NCBI RefSeq assembly: GCF_002159645.1
Contig: NZ_NFJB01000008.1
Span: 1-64,000 of the forward strand
Origin: Parabacteroides sp. An277
GTDB taxonomy: Bacteria > Bacteroidota > Bacteroidia > Bacteroidales > Tannerellaceae
DNA: 64,000 bases
Reading direction: 5' to 3'
Shown here: piece by piece, positions 46,663 through 55,574 of the stretch
Position numbering within the stretch: position 1 is the first letter of the stretch
Layout: the number at the start of each line of letters is the position of its first letter
Notes under the pieces: generated by a model
What the model was told of the DNA's origin: nothing
The model's database searches: none
What the model saw: the letters and a program-made list of their open reading frames with translations, nothing else
Position numbers and translations under genes: made by a program

Positions 46663-48330
46663 ATGACAGACTACATCACGATTTATTGCAAGAATACGCA
46701 AAAAAGCTACCAAGTACCCATCGGCACGACGTTGTTGGACATTTATAAGCTCGTAGGCGAACCGCTTCCCTACTGTCCGATGAACGCGCAAGTAAATAAT
46801 AAGACGGAAGACCTGACGTATGTCTGCTGGCGCCCAAAAGACATCGAGTTCGTAGATTATACGAATCTTTCGGGTATGCGGACGTATGTACGTTCGCTCT
46901 GTTATATTCTTTCGAAGGCAGTGCACGATGTATATCCGGAGGCAGATTTGTTTATCGAACATTCCATTTCGCGCGGTTACTATTGCCGAATCCATAACGG
47001 CCAACAGGCGGATGCGGAGATGTTGGCACGGATTCGGAACCGAATGCAGGCAATCATCGAGGCGGATATCCCGTTGCATTTGCATACAGTCCGGACACCC
47101 GACGCCATCCAGCTTTTCCGCGAGGTAGGCATGCACGACAAGGCCAATCTCATCGAGACCAGCGGCATGCTCTATACTTCGTATTATGAATTGGACGGGT
47201 ATGTGAATTATTTCTACGGGAGCTTGGTTCCCTCGACTGGTTACGTCCCGGTATTCGATTTGGAACCCTATTTGGATGGCGCCCTGCTTCGCGTCCCGCT
47301 GCAGAACGACCCGACGCAATTGGCTCCCAAAATCATCCAAAACAAAATGTATGAAGTCTACAAAGAGCATCTTACGCTCCTCCATGCTTTGGATTTGGAA
47401 AACGTGGGGGATTTAAACCAGGCTATCAAGCAGGGGCACGCCTCCGAGGTGATTCTCGTCTCTGAAGCCATGCAGGAAAAGCAAATCGCCCGCATTGCCG
47501 AACAAATCGCCGAGCGATACAAACAGGGTACGCGCATCGTCCTCATCGCCGGTCCTTCGTCGTCGGGCAAAACCACTACGTGTAAACGCCTGGAAGTACA
47601 ATTGGCCACCAATAGGCTCCATCCCGTGGGTATCTCGCTCGACGATTATTTCGTGAATCGCGAAGATACGCCGCGAGACGAACAGGGGGAATATGATTTC
47701 GAATCTATCTACGCCCTCGACCTCCCTTATTTCAACGCTGATTTGAAACGCCTCATCGCCGGTGAAGAGATTGACATGCCTTCGTTCGACTTCGAAAGCG
47801 GCAAGCGGGTCTATCGCGGAAAGAAATTGAAACTGAAAGAGAACTCCATCTTAGTGATTGAGGGCATCCACGCGTTGAACCCGGAACTTACCTCCTATAT
47901 CGACGCCTCTTATAAATATTATGTATACGTCTCGGCGCTGACCACGATTTCGCTCGACAACCACAACTGGATTCCGACGACCGACAATCGCCTTCTGCGC
48001 CGCATCGTGCGCGACTACCGTTTCCGCGGTTATTCGGCCGAAGAGACCATCCTGCGCTGGTCGAGCGTGCGCCGGGGCGAGGACCGCTGGATTTTCCCCT
48101 ACCAAGAGCAGGCCGACGCGATGTTCAACAGCGCCATGCTCTACGAACTGGCGGCCCTTCGTCCATATGCCGAACCTATCCTTGCGAACGTCCCGGAGAA
48201 CTCGCCCGCCAATGCCGAGGCTTACCGCCTGCTTCGTTTCCTTCGCTATTTCAATTACATCCAAGAGGAGGATTTGCCCAAGACGTCGCTCTTGCGCGAG
48301 TTCCTGGGTGGCGGAAGTTTCAAATATTAA
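46663..48330 (+). CDS. Nucleoside (uridine) kinase with N-terminal TGS/ThrRS-like domains
   Basis: A 555-residue protein common in Bacteroidetes. It starts with a TGS domain (MTDYITIYCKNTQKSYQVPIGTTLLDI), then a threonyl-tRNA-synthetase-like second additional domain (residues about 70-240; HSISRGYYCRI, EVGMHDKANLIETSG). The C-terminal phosphoribulokinase/uridine kinase domain has the P-loop GPSSSGKTTTCKRL near residue 296, then DDYFVNREDTPRD and VIEGIHALNPELTSYID. It likely phosphorylates uridine or cytidine. The role of the synthetase-like part is unknown. A 42-bp hairpin array lies downstream. Confidence 0.93.
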   Translation: MTDYITIYCKNTQKSYQVPIGTTLLDIYKLVGEPLPYCPMNAQVNNKTEDLTYVCWRPKDIEFVDYTNLSGMRTYVRSLCYILSKAVHDVYPEADLFIEHSISRGYYCRIHNGQQADAEMLARIRNRMQAIIEADIPLHLHTVRTPDAIQLFREVGMHDKANLIETSGMLYTSYYELDGYVNYFYGSLVPSTGYVPVFDLEPYLDGALLRVPLQNDPTQLAPKIIQNKMYEVYKEHLTLLHALDLENVGDLNQAIKQGHASEVILVSEAMQEKQIARIAEQIAERYKQGTRIVLIAGPSSSGKTTTCKRLEVQLATNRLHPVGISLDDYFVNREDTPRDEQGEYDFESIYALDLPYFNADLKRLIAGEEIDMPSFDFESGKRVYRGKKLKLKENSILVIEGIHALNPELTSYIDASYKYYVYVSALTTISLDNHNWIPTTDNRLLRRIVRDYRFRGYSAEETILRWSSVRRGEDRWIFPYQEQADAMFNSAMLYELAALRPYAEPILANVPENSPANAEAYRLLRFLRYFNYIQEEDLPKTSLLREFLGGGSFKY

Positions 48331-48369
48331 CCCATCACAAAGGATTTTTCCGATGGTAAATTCGCAATG

Positions 48370-48592
48370 GATTTCTTTCTCCAGAAGGCCGGGATACTTT
48401 CCGACATTGTCGGAATCTTTCTCCGGAAGGCTGGGAAACTTTCCGACATTGTCGGAATCCTTCTCCGGAAGACTGGGAAGCTTTCCGACATTGTCGGAAT
48501 CCTTCTCCGGAAGGCTGGGAAACTTTCTGACATTGTCGGAATCCTTCTCCGGAAGACTGGGAAGCTTTCCGACATTGTCGGACGCCTTTTTC
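48370..48592. repeat. 42-bp tandem hairpin array between the kinase and tatD genes
   Basis: TTCCGACATTGTCGGAA, itself a palindrome, starts at 48399, 48441, 48483, 48525 (one change, TTCTGACA) and 48567, exactly 42 bp apart. Between them lies TTCTCCGGAAGRCTGGGAARC, with a second small palindrome. The array starts about 40 nt past the kinase stop and separates convergent genes, so it may act as a bidirectional terminator. The minus-strand frame through it is an artefact of a period divisible by three. Confidence 0.93.
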
Positions 48593-48622
48593 TTCCTTCT
48601 TTAAAAAGATAAGGTGAAAGGA

Positions 48623-49267
48623 TTATATCATTGTCAATTTCTCCCAATTCCTTTCCGCCTGTTCCGCGACCTCTTCGACCGGGAGCGACAAGGAATCGGC
48701 TGCGTGTTGGTATATCGTTTGGATGGGAAGCGGGGATTCGTCCGTTTCGAGGAAAAAACGGTGTGGATAGGCAGCCTGCAACGCTTCGGCTTGGAAATGC
48801 GCGCCAAAGGAAAGGTAAAATCCCGCGTTGAGCAACTGTTCCGCCAAGGCCCGTTTGCCACGGAACCCGTGGATAATCCAAGCCGACAAAGGATGCAATT
48901 TCCGATAAGAACCCAACAGCTCTTGCCACGCGCGGACGCAATGGACTACCAACGGTTTGCGCAGCTCTTCCGCCAAGAGGGCTTGCGTTTCGAAAAGAGT
49001 CTGTTGCAACGGTAAATCAGGGCTGTTTTTATCCAACCCGGCCTCGCCTATCAGCCAGACTTCGGGCAAACGTGCGACCTTCCACAACGCCTCCAACTGC
49101 GCCCGGCCGTCGCCCTCGATATACCAAGGATGAATCCCGACGGAAAAAGGCATGTGCATCGGCTCGTCGGACAAGCGCTCCTTTCCCACGATGCGATTCA
49201 GGAAATACACCGCTTCGCCCGTCTCTCTTTCCGGCAATCCATGGGTATGGATATCCATGTATTTCAT
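48623..49267 (-). CDS. TatD-family metal-dependent hydrolase
   Basis: A 214-residue TatD-like deoxyribonuclease or hydrolase. ATG 49267 (MKYMDIHTHG) is chosen because the longer frame overlaps the upstream gene. Metal-binding motifs: DIHTHG, LIGEAGLD, VVHCVRAWQE, WIIHGFRG, LETDESPLP. It is shorter than the typical 250-260 residues but has all motifs. Its ATG starts 1 nt after the stop codon of the small membrane protein gene, so translation is likely coupled. It lies in an operon-like block with tsaE. Confidence 0.88.
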   Translation of the reverse strand: MKYMDIHTHGLPERETGEAVYFLNRIVGKERLSDEPMHMPFSVGIHPWYIEGDGRAQLEALWKVARLPEVWLIGEAGLDKNSPDLPLQQTLFETQALLAEELRKPLVVHCVRAWQELLGSYRKLHPLSAWIIHGFRGKRALAEQLLNAGFYLSFGAHFQAEALQAAYPHRFFLETDESPLPIQTIYQHAADSLSLPVEEVAEQAERNWEKLTMI

Positions 49268-49268
49268 T

Positions 49269-49481
49269 TCACCAAATAATAAAACCTGCCACGCCACACG
49301 CCACGAGCGCCAAACCCAAGAGCGCGTAAAACACCCGCGCCCCGTTTCGCCCCATCCGCCGGACGAACATCCGCGCGCCGTCGGTCTGGAAATACCAATC
49401 GATATTCCAAATAGCCGCTACAAGCGAGAAGAGCCCCAAGGCGATGAAAAGAATCAGGATAAAATATTCGGAAGGCGCCAT
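49269..49481 (-). CDS. Small two-helix membrane protein (Imm17-like)
   Basis: A 70-residue protein with two predicted membrane helices (YFILILFIALGLFSLVAAI and VFYALLGLALVACGVAGFII) separated by a short polar loop (DWYFQTDGARMFVRRMGRNGAR). The layout and RxGRxGARxFYALLG motif resemble the immunity-17 family of Bacteroidetes. No toxin gene is nearby, and it sits between tsaE (3 nt) and tatD (1 nt), so a housekeeping role for the family is just as likely. The family assignment is from memory of the motif. Confidence 0.6.
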   Translation of the reverse strand: MAPSEYFILILFIALGLFSLVAAIWNIDWYFQTDGARMFVRRMGRNGARVFYALLGLALVACGVAGFIIW

Positions 49482-49484
49482 GCG

Positions 49485-49904
49485 TTACTCGATGCGGACG
49501 GTCCGCGTGCCGTCTTCGTTCTCTACCATCGTCACATCTACCACGTCTCCCGGAAGCAAATCCGCTATCTTCTCCGGCCACTCGATGAAGCACAGGGCGC
49601 CGCTATAGAAATAATCCTCCGTCCCGATATCTTCCGCCTCCTCCAATTTGGCGATGCGGTAAAAGTCGAAATGATAAATCAATTCGCCCGTCGTCGAAGA
49701 GCGATACTCGTTGATGATGGCGAAGGTCGGGCTGTTAATCACATCCTCCACGCCCAGTTCCTCACAAATAGCCTTGATGAAAGTCGTCTTTCCCGCTCCC
49801 ATCTTCCCGTGGAAAGCAAACACGGTGCGGTCGTCCATCTGCGCCACAAATGCTTTCGCGGCTTCCCGGATAGTATCCAAGCTTTTAATCTCAATCGTTT
49901 GCAT
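49485..49904 (-). CDS. tsaE: tRNA threonylcarbamoyladenosine biosynthesis ATPase TsaE
   Basis: A 139-residue P-loop ATPase that supports t6A37 tRNA modification with TsaB and TsaD. ATG 49904 ([19 protein letters not shown]) is preferred; the longer frame begins with GTG at 49922 without support. Motifs: Walker [16 protein letters not shown], then [10 protein letters not shown] and [17 protein letters not shown], and FIEWPEKI, all typical of TsaE. It is upstream of the small membrane protein and tatD genes in the same direction. Confidence 0.95.
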   Translation of the reverse strand: MQTIEIKSLDTIREAAKAFVAQMDDRTVFAFHGKMGAGKTTFIKAICEELGVEDVINSPTFAIINEYRSSTTGELIYHFDFYRIAKLEEAEDIGTEDYFYSGALCFIEWPEKIADLLPGDVVDVTMVENEDGTRTVRIE

Positions 49905-49943
49905 ACGCTTTTTATTTGACACGCAAAAGTAATGATTTATTGG

Positions 49944-49969
49944 AACACGGAGACAGAGAGACGGAGTTT
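49944..49969. repeat. ACACGGAGACAGAGAG-type dispersed repeat
   Basis: ACACGGAGACAGAGAGACGGAG between porX and tsaE resembles the ACACAGAGACGTGGAGACACAG element at 61231 and its inverted copy at 61271. Here only one arm is present. Confidence 0.5.
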
Positions 49970-49971
49970 TT

Positions 49972-51519
49972 TCATTTCGCTTCCATTAAAATAAACGGTA
50001 TCATCATCTCTTCCATCGAAATCCCTCCGTGCTGGAACGTATTCTTATAATACGAGACGTAATAGTTGTAATTGTTCGGATAGGCGAAGAAATTCTGGCC
50101 GGTAGCGAAGATATACTTCGTGCTCAGGTTGGGAGACGGCAGCCCCACGCGCTCCGGATTGCGGATTTCGAATACCTCCTTCGGATTGTAATTGAGGTTC
50201 TTCCCCAGCTTGTAGCGGAGATTGGTATTCGTATTGCGGTCTCCAACGACCTTGACGGGCGTATCGACGCGGATAGTGCCATGGTCGGTCGTGACGATGA
50301 CTTTATATCCCGTCCGAGCGATGCGTTTGAAGAGCTCCCATGTCGTGGAATGCTGAAACCACGAGCGGGTCAGGCTTCGGTAGGCCGCTTCGCTTTGCGC
50401 CAATTCACGAATCATCTTGCTCTCGGTACGGGCATGCGAAAGCATATCAACGAAGTTCAGCACAATCACGTTCAGTTGGTTTTTCAAGAGCGAAGGAATC
50501 ATACCAAGCAACTTCTCGCCGTAGTTCGAATCATAGACCTTATTATACGAAAAGGTATAATTCTTCCGGAAGCGGTTGATTTGCGTCTGGATGAGCGGTG
50601 CCTCGTTCAGGTTCTTACCCTCTTCGCTTTCCTCGTCGACCCACAAATCGGGGAAGAGCTTTTCGATTTGTACCGGCATCAGTCCGGAGAAAATCGCATT
50701 GCGAGCATATTGCGTAGCGGTCGGGAGGATGCTATAATAGAGATGCTCGTCGAAGGTATAAAATTCCGCCAGCAAATCCTTTACCACGCGCCATTGGTCC
50801 ATCCGGAAATTATCAATCAAGATAAAAAAGACCTTCTCGCCCGCGTCGAGAAGCGGAAAGATACGCTTCTTGAAGAGGTCGGGACTCATCAGCGGACGGT
50901 CGTCGGGATGCATAATCCACTCTTCGTAATGGTTCTTCACGAACTTGCCAAAGGCATTGTTCGCTTCCTCCTTTTGCATGAGGAGCATCTCCTTCATCGC
51001 GCCCTCGGTACTGCTTTCCAGTTCCAGTTCCCAATAAACGATACGTTTGTAAAGTTCCATCCATTCGTCGGCCGTCAGCGAATCGTGCATCCGCATGCCA
51101 AGGCGGGCAAATTCCTGCTGGTAACTTTCGGTCGTGGTCTGCGAAATAATCACATTCTTATGCACATTCTTCTTGATAGACAACAATAGCTGGTTCGGGT
51201 TGAGCGGCTTGATGAGATAATCGGCTATTTTATTTCCGATGGCCTGGTTCATGATGCGTTCCTCTTCGCTCTTCGTCACCATCACGACCGGCGTATTCGG
51301 CGCGATTTCCTTGATGTGCGAAAGAGTCTCCAGCCCAGTCAACCCCGGCATGTTTTCGTCCAAGAATATAATGTCGAATGTCTGTTCGCGGCAGAAGTCA
51401 ATTGCATCTTGCCCGCTCACGACCGGCACTACCTCATAGCCCTTCTCCGTCAGAAAAAGAATGTAAGGTTTCAACAAATCAATCTCGTCGTCTGCCCAAA
51501 GTATCTTGTCTTTCTTCAT
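49972..51519 (-). CDS. porX: PorX: response regulator with PglZ domain, type IX secretion regulator
   Basis: A 515-residue protein: receiver domain ([18 protein letters not shown], phosphoacceptor Asp54 in IFLDENMPG, Lys in LIKPLNP), a helical linker, and a PglZ/alkaline-phosphatase-like effector domain (about residues 210-510; [29 protein letters not shown]). In Porphyromonas gingivalis PorX works with PorY to control type IX secretion genes; family members have phosphodiesterase activity on nucleotide messengers. Its presence agrees with the type IX cargo protein encoded at 179-2530. No histidine kinase is adjacent. The translated ATG is preceded by AGAGGAC, a weak Shine-Dalgarno. Confidence 0.95.
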   Translation of the reverse strand: MKKDKILWADDEIDLLKPYILFLTEKGYEVVPVVSGQDAIDFCREQTFDIIFLDENMPGLTGLETLSHIKEIAPNTPVVMVTKSEEERIMNQAIGNKIADYLIKPLNPNQLLLSIKKNVHKNVIISQTTTESYQQEFARLGMRMHDSLTADEWMELYKRIVYWELELESSTEGAMKEMLLMQKEEANNAFGKFVKNHYEEWIMHPDDRPLMSPDLFKKRIFPLLDAGEKVFFILIDNFRMDQWRVVKDLLAEFYTFDEHLYYSILPTATQYARNAIFSGLMPVQIEKLFPDLWVDEESEEGKNLNEAPLIQTQINRFRKNYTFSYNKVYDSNYGEKLLGMIPSLLKNQLNVIVLNFVDMLSHARTESKMIRELAQSEAAYRSLTRSWFQHSTTWELFKRIARTGYKVIVTTDHGTIRVDTPVKVVGDRNTNTNLRYKLGKNLNYNPKEVFEIRNPERVGLPSPNLSTKYIFATGQNFFAYPNNYNYYVSYYKNTFQHGGISMEEMMIPFILMEAK

Positions 51520-51617
51520 TGTCCTCTTATTTTTCTATATGCTGTTTTACTTAACGGAAGAAAAAGGGGTTTTCGTATATAAAACCATCGTTTTCAATAA
51601 ACAGGAACGTTTCTTAA

Positions 51618-51808
51618 AGGCAAGAACGATCTTCCGCAAACCGCCGGAGGCCTCCGGAAAGCCGAAGAAGATTGTCCGCAAGCCGCCGGAGGGCTCCGGA
51701 AGCTAAAAGAAAAACGTTCTTTCACAAAAGGAGGCCTCCGGAGCTTAAAAGAAAATCATTCTTTAACAAAAGAGGCCTCCGGCGGTTTGCGGAAGATCGT
51801 TCTTGCCT
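51618..51808. repeat. 42-bp repeat array framed by a perfect 37-bp inverted repeat
   Basis: The arms 51618-51654 and 51772-51808 are exact reverse complements over 37 bp. Inside, the palindrome GGAGGCCTCCGG (or one-base variants) starts at 51646, 51688, 51730 and 51771, spacing 42, 42 and 41. The element lies 16 nt past the stop of the radical SAM gene and before porX, both on the minus strand. It could fold into a very long hairpin. The rest of 51520-51823 shows nothing else. Confidence 0.9.
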
Positions 51809-51823
51809 GTCCAGATTGCTCCC

Positions 51824-52597
51824 TCAATACGACACCGTAACGTCGAACCCCTCGCGGCGTGCCCGCTCCGCGATGGCGTCCAAATCCTCGGGCGAGACCT
51901 TGCGGAGCGACTTGAGCGGTGTCTCGCGGTCGATGGTGTAAATCATCACTTGCCGCGGACGGATTTGCTTCAACGCATTGAGCCAACCGGCAATCTCCTC
52001 TTCAGTTGTATTATCGAGCGAAACGCCGTCGCGCTCGCCACGCAGGAACATGGTCTGGATAATCACATTCCCTTCAAAGCGGCAGAGGTTTTTCAACAGT
52101 TTCTCGAAACAAAATCCCGGCTGGGTGGGATTGTCAATCTGGCGAATCCGCGCGTCGAGTACCGAATCAAGCTTCATGATATTATCTTCGATACGGCAAA
52201 GAGCTTGGAAAACATCCTCGCGGTCGAGCATGGTCGAATTGGAAAGCACCGCAATCTTGGCCGAAGGACAATGCTGGTCACGGATAGCTATTGTGTCGTC
52301 GATAATACCTGCAAAATCCGGATGGAGCGTCGGCTCGCCATTTCCGGCAAAGGTAATCACATCCGGAAGCAGCCCCTCCGCACGCATCGCGTCCAGTTTC
52401 CTGGTCAATTGCTCGCGTACCTCTTCGCGACGCGGCATCCGGCTGTGCGGACGACGGTCTTCGTTGAATCCGCATTCACAATACACGCAATTAAACGTAC
52501 ACAACTTCCCATCCGACGGAAACAGGTTCACGCCCAGCGAAACCCCCAACCGGCGGCTATGCACCGGTCCGTAAATAATTTCATCAAACAACAACAT
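51824..52597 (-). CDS. Radical SAM protein (ABC transporter-neighbour type, function unknown)
   Basis: A 257-residue radical SAM enzyme. The iron-sulfur motif is CTFNCVYC (Cys33, Cys37, Cys40) after GVNLFPSDGKL. FAGNGEPTLHPDF is the GEP motif for SAM binding, followed by ISNSTML-type AVLSNSTML and NVIIQTMFLRGERDGVSLDNT. The opening IYGPVHSRRLGVSLGVNLFP is typical of a conserved bacterial family of unassigned reaction. It stands alone; a ribosome-binding AAAAAGG precedes ATG 52597. The 42-bp inverted array follows its stop. Confidence 0.88.
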   Translation of the reverse strand: MLLFDEIIYGPVHSRRLGVSLGVNLFPSDGKLCTFNCVYCECGFNEDRRPHSRMPRREEVREQLTRKLDAMRAEGLLPDVITFAGNGEPTLHPDFAGIIDDTIAIRDQHCPSAKIAVLSNSTMLDREDVFQALCRIEDNIMKLDSVLDARIRQIDNPTQPGFCFEKLLKNLCRFEGNVIIQTMFLRGERDGVSLDNTTEEEIAGWLNALKQIRPRQVMIYTIDRETPLKSLRKVSPEDLDAIAERARREGFDVTVSY

Positions 52598-52650
52598 ATC
52601 CTTTTTACATTTAAATCAAAGCAAAAGCCAGACAAAGATACGTCTTTCTC

Positions 52651-54651
52651 TTAGAACTTGTACCGCACCAGCAGAGATAAATCCGTTTTTTGGTTTCCGT
52701 CTATCTGCTCAGCGTCTGTTCCAATGGTTACACGATCCATTTGCCAAACATGCCCTATCTTGCCGGAAAACATCAAGTAGCGGGTGATATCCCACCGGAA
52801 AGTCAGCGCAGCCCGCACGCCTTTCCCATAGAAAGAGGGCATATAGAACGCATAGAGGATATTCTTCTCGTACGAATAAATACGAGTAGCATAACTATCG
52901 GTCTGGAACCAAGCCACATGCCAATCCATGCGAAAAGGCACGCGCGGAGGTTTCCATCCCGCACTTTGCGACACTTGCCAACCCTTATCCCCCGATACCA
53001 AACTCATATCTACCGCTGTCCGCAGATACCAAGCACGCTTTAATACATACGAAACCTGCCCACGCATACGCTCCGTGTTGCCAACTTCATCCTGCTCTTT
53101 ACGTTTATAGCGTACATAAGCAGCGAGTTGTTCATTCGGCGTATAATCCAATCGTACCATATACTCTTTTCCTGTCGAAGGATAATTCACTTGATACTTC
53201 AACCAAGGAAAACGATAAAAATCCGCATACGCCGAAACTTTCCAATGACCGAAAGGCGTCCATTGTAATCCCAAATAGATACCTTGTTCATTCTCGACCG
53301 ACGAATTCTGAGCAAACGCATTTCCAAACAAAGCTTGATAACGCCGGTCATAATACCGGTGCAAAACAAGGAAAGAAAAATAAGAGGCAGGCGTAAGAAG
53401 TAATGCATTTAAAGTAGCCATTGCTCCATTCCGAGACATAGCCGTCTCGCCATACAGCTTCCCCCACCGATTTCTCCACATATAATCCACACCGATGTTG
53501 AAATTGGATTTGCCCCGGAAAGCAAACCGATTATCTAATCTTTCTTGAGGATAAAAAACTTTTCCCCCGAACGTATAATAAAGTCCCGTTATCCCCACAT
53601 GGAAATGAGGCTTAGCCCAGCGAAGATTCAAGCCCATGGCTTGTACATTTAACGCCCGTCTTTTCTCCCAATCACGGCGTAAACGATGCAATCCACTACT
53701 TTGGATGGAAGGAAACGTATCCCGCTCGATAGCCGCATCCTCTTTCCGATATGAATAGAAAAGGCTTGCTTCCATCTCTTTCCAAGCTAATGTAACCGCC
53801 GCACCCCGGAAGAAATCTTGCTCATTTGTGGAATAATGCCGCCGAAAACCATTATTCCTTCGCTCGGCTTGCGCCACCAAAGCGGAACGCCCCGGTGTGA
53901 AATCTTGGCTTACAATCAACCCTTGTCCGAAGGAAGCTTTATAATCACCCAAAGCTAGAGTTTTCAACACCCTCTGTTCTTTAAGTAGAAAATGAAAAGA
54001 ATAGAAATCAACCCCCTTGTGTACATCTGTCCAGAAAGGTTCACCTGCATCTTTTTCTGCCACAAAACCCGCCTGAATACGGTCGTCGAACTGATACGCA
54101 TAACGCAAAGAGAGGTAAAAAGGTTCGCCCAAGTATTTTCGATTTGGATATTTCGCCAAGATAGAATCAGAAAATGAACCATATCCTGCTTTTGATTGTA
54201 AACATCGGTCATATCTAAGTAATAATTCATTATGTCCATATTTCAACAGATTCTTCCACGTTATCCCGCGTTTTTCCACCCCTTTTTCAACGACTCTCAC
54301 AAAGGGTAATACCAGTTGAATGGTTTGATAATCCCAACCCGTAATTCCTTTTAATTCATAAATAGAAACTAACCTATCCACCTGTTTCCGATAACGTAAG
54401 AACTGCGCGATTTGATAATCTGTCAAGAAAGGCAAACGAGCCAGTTGTTCACCAGTGACTTCATTTAAATCAAATGGATGTTCCGAAAGATTCGAAAGGT
54501 CGGCATAAAGAACTTCCAATTGCGCTTCGTTTTCCGAATCATCTGCCCAATCTTCAATATATTCTTTCCATTTATCAACCAAAATAGATTCCTGAGCATG
54601 AATCATATCACTAAAAATAAACCAGATTATACACATACTTATGAACCGCAT
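52651..54651 (-). CDS. Exported protein with helix-hairpin-helix repeats and a C-terminal outer-membrane barrel
   Basis: A 666-residue protein with signal peptide MRFISMCIIWFIFSDMIHA. Residues about 45-130 hold two ComEA-like helix-hairpin-helix units (FDLNEVTGEQLARLPFLTDYQIAQFLRYRK; SIYELKGITGWDYQTIQLVLPFVRV). The remaining 500 residues alternate aromatic and polar residues with short turns and end LSLLVRYKF, as in outer-membrane beta barrels. HHH units usually bind DNA, so their placement at the periplasmic side of a predicted barrel is notable. It starts 15 nt after the companion barrel gene (54667-55473), and the two likely work together. Function is unknown. Confidence 0.75.
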   Translation of the reverse strand: MRFISMCIIWFIFSDMIHAQESILVDKWKEYIEDWADDSENEAQLEVLYADLSNLSEHPFDLNEVTGEQLARLPFLTDYQIAQFLRYRKQVDRLVSIYELKGITGWDYQTIQLVLPFVRVVEKGVEKRGITWKNLLKYGHNELLLRYDRCLQSKAGYGSFSDSILAKYPNRKYLGEPFYLSLRYAYQFDDRIQAGFVAEKDAGEPFWTDVHKGVDFYSFHFLLKEQRVLKTLALGDYKASFGQGLIVSQDFTPGRSALVAQAERRNNGFRRHYSTNEQDFFRGAAVTLAWKEMEASLFYSYRKEDAAIERDTFPSIQSSGLHRLRRDWEKRRALNVQAMGLNLRWAKPHFHVGITGLYYTFGGKVFYPQERLDNRFAFRGKSNFNIGVDYMWRNRWGKLYGETAMSRNGAMATLNALLLTPASYFSFLVLHRYYDRRYQALFGNAFAQNSSVENEQGIYLGLQWTPFGHWKVSAYADFYRFPWLKYQVNYPSTGKEYMVRLDYTPNEQLAAYVRYKRKEQDEVGNTERMRGQVSYVLKRAWYLRTAVDMSLVSGDKGWQVSQSAGWKPPRVPFRMDWHVAWFQTDSYATRIYSYEKNILYAFYMPSFYGKGVRAALTFRWDITRYLMFSGKIGHVWQMDRVTIGTDAEQIDGNQKTDLSLLVRYKF

Positions 54652-54666
54652 TTTACACTCCTCCCA

Positions 54667-55473
54667 TCAAAAAGAATAAGACAAACCTATACCTGAACTA
54701 ATTCCCAACGTCGTATGCCAAATAGCCATAACATCGACTCCGAAGCGTTGCCATCGAAATCCTGCCCCGAAACTGGGAAGAAAAGGATGAGCCTGTATGC
54801 CGCCACGCAAGGCGAAATAATCCCAAACATAATATTCCATACCGAATCCTCCCTGTACCTGAATATTTTCTTCTATACCTACATAGCCTGTTATTAACAA
54901 GTTGTTTAAAACATACCAGTGAATACCAAAATCAACATTATATAATTGAAAATTATTGATACTTCTATCTTTAACTGATAAACGAATAGAGGGTAAATCA
55001 CGCATAGAAACAGCTATAAGTAAATTTTCAACCGGACTATACACCATTCCTATATCTGTAGAAAGACGTGAAGGTGATTCTTCATACAATTCGGATTGAA
55101 TCCAAGCATATTGAAAACTAATTCCCAAAGCCCACTGTGCATTTAAACGTTTGGAAAAAGCCACGCGTGCTAAGTTTTCCCTATACTGTTCATAACCAAA
55201 CGACACGATTTGAACACCCGTTGATAAATAAGAATTTGGATATTGAAAACCTCCCTGAATCGTCCCTAATTCTTTTATTGCATAACGATTAAAATAATCA
55301 ATAGAAAGAACAGAACCTGTGGAAAACTCGAGCATGGCAGGGTTGAAAAGATAAGAAAGTGTGACGCCATTTCCACCCATTGCACCGGAACGCATATCAG
55401 ATATGCGCAACGAATTGGTTGCTCCCAAAGAAAATAGAGAAATGATTTCGAAGATAAAAATACATTTTTTCAT
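54667..55473 (-). CDS. Outer-membrane beta-barrel protein (PorV/FadL-like)
   Basis: A 268-residue exported protein with N-terminal signal (MKKCIFIFEIISLFSLGATNS). The motif ISDMRSGAMGGNGVTLSYLFNPAMLEF resembles the N-terminal plug region of the PorV/PorQ/FadL group, and the chain ends in the aromatic signature GIGLSYSF. It is short for PorV or PorQ (over 300 residues), so I do not assign a specific type IX role. It is first in a two-gene operon with the HHH-barrel gene and is divergent from the DUF4294 gene. Confidence 0.7.
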   Translation of the reverse strand: MKKCIFIFEIISLFSLGATNSLRISDMRSGAMGGNGVTLSYLFNPAMLEFSTGSVLSIDYFNRYAIKELGTIQGGFQYPNSYLSTGVQIVSFGYEQYRENLARVAFSKRLNAQWALGISFQYAWIQSELYEESPSRLSTDIGMVYSPVENLLIAVSMRDLPSIRLSVKDRSINNFQLYNVDFGIHWYVLNNLLITGYVGIEENIQVQGGFGMEYYVWDYFALRGGIQAHPFLPSFGAGFRWQRFGVDVMAIWHTTLGISSGIGLSYSF

Positions 55474-55507
55474 AGCCTTACGGTTTTGAAGTTATTAATT
55501 CTGATTG

Positions 55508-55568
55508 CAAAGATAAATAATTCTTAGCGTTCTTTGTGCATACTTTCTCAACTTTGTCGCTAAATTTG
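55508..55568. promoter_or_regulatory. Divergent promoters of the barrel operon and the DUF4294 gene
   Basis: On the minus strand TATCTTTG (55515-55508) is a -7 box for the barrel operon. On the plus strand TTTG (55533-55536), a 24-bp spacer and TAAATTTG (55561-55568) serve the DUF4294 gene; the spacer is slightly long. Confidence 0.5.
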
Positions 55569-55574
55569 CGCCCT

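Noticed and set aside
48327-48941. Minus-strand frame of 204 codons through the 42-bp array and tatD
   Set aside because: It is an artefact of the repeat period and overlaps the well-supported tatD gene in another frame.
50029-51189. 386-codon plus-strand frame
   Set aside because: It is antisense to porX, which has complete receiver and PglZ domains.
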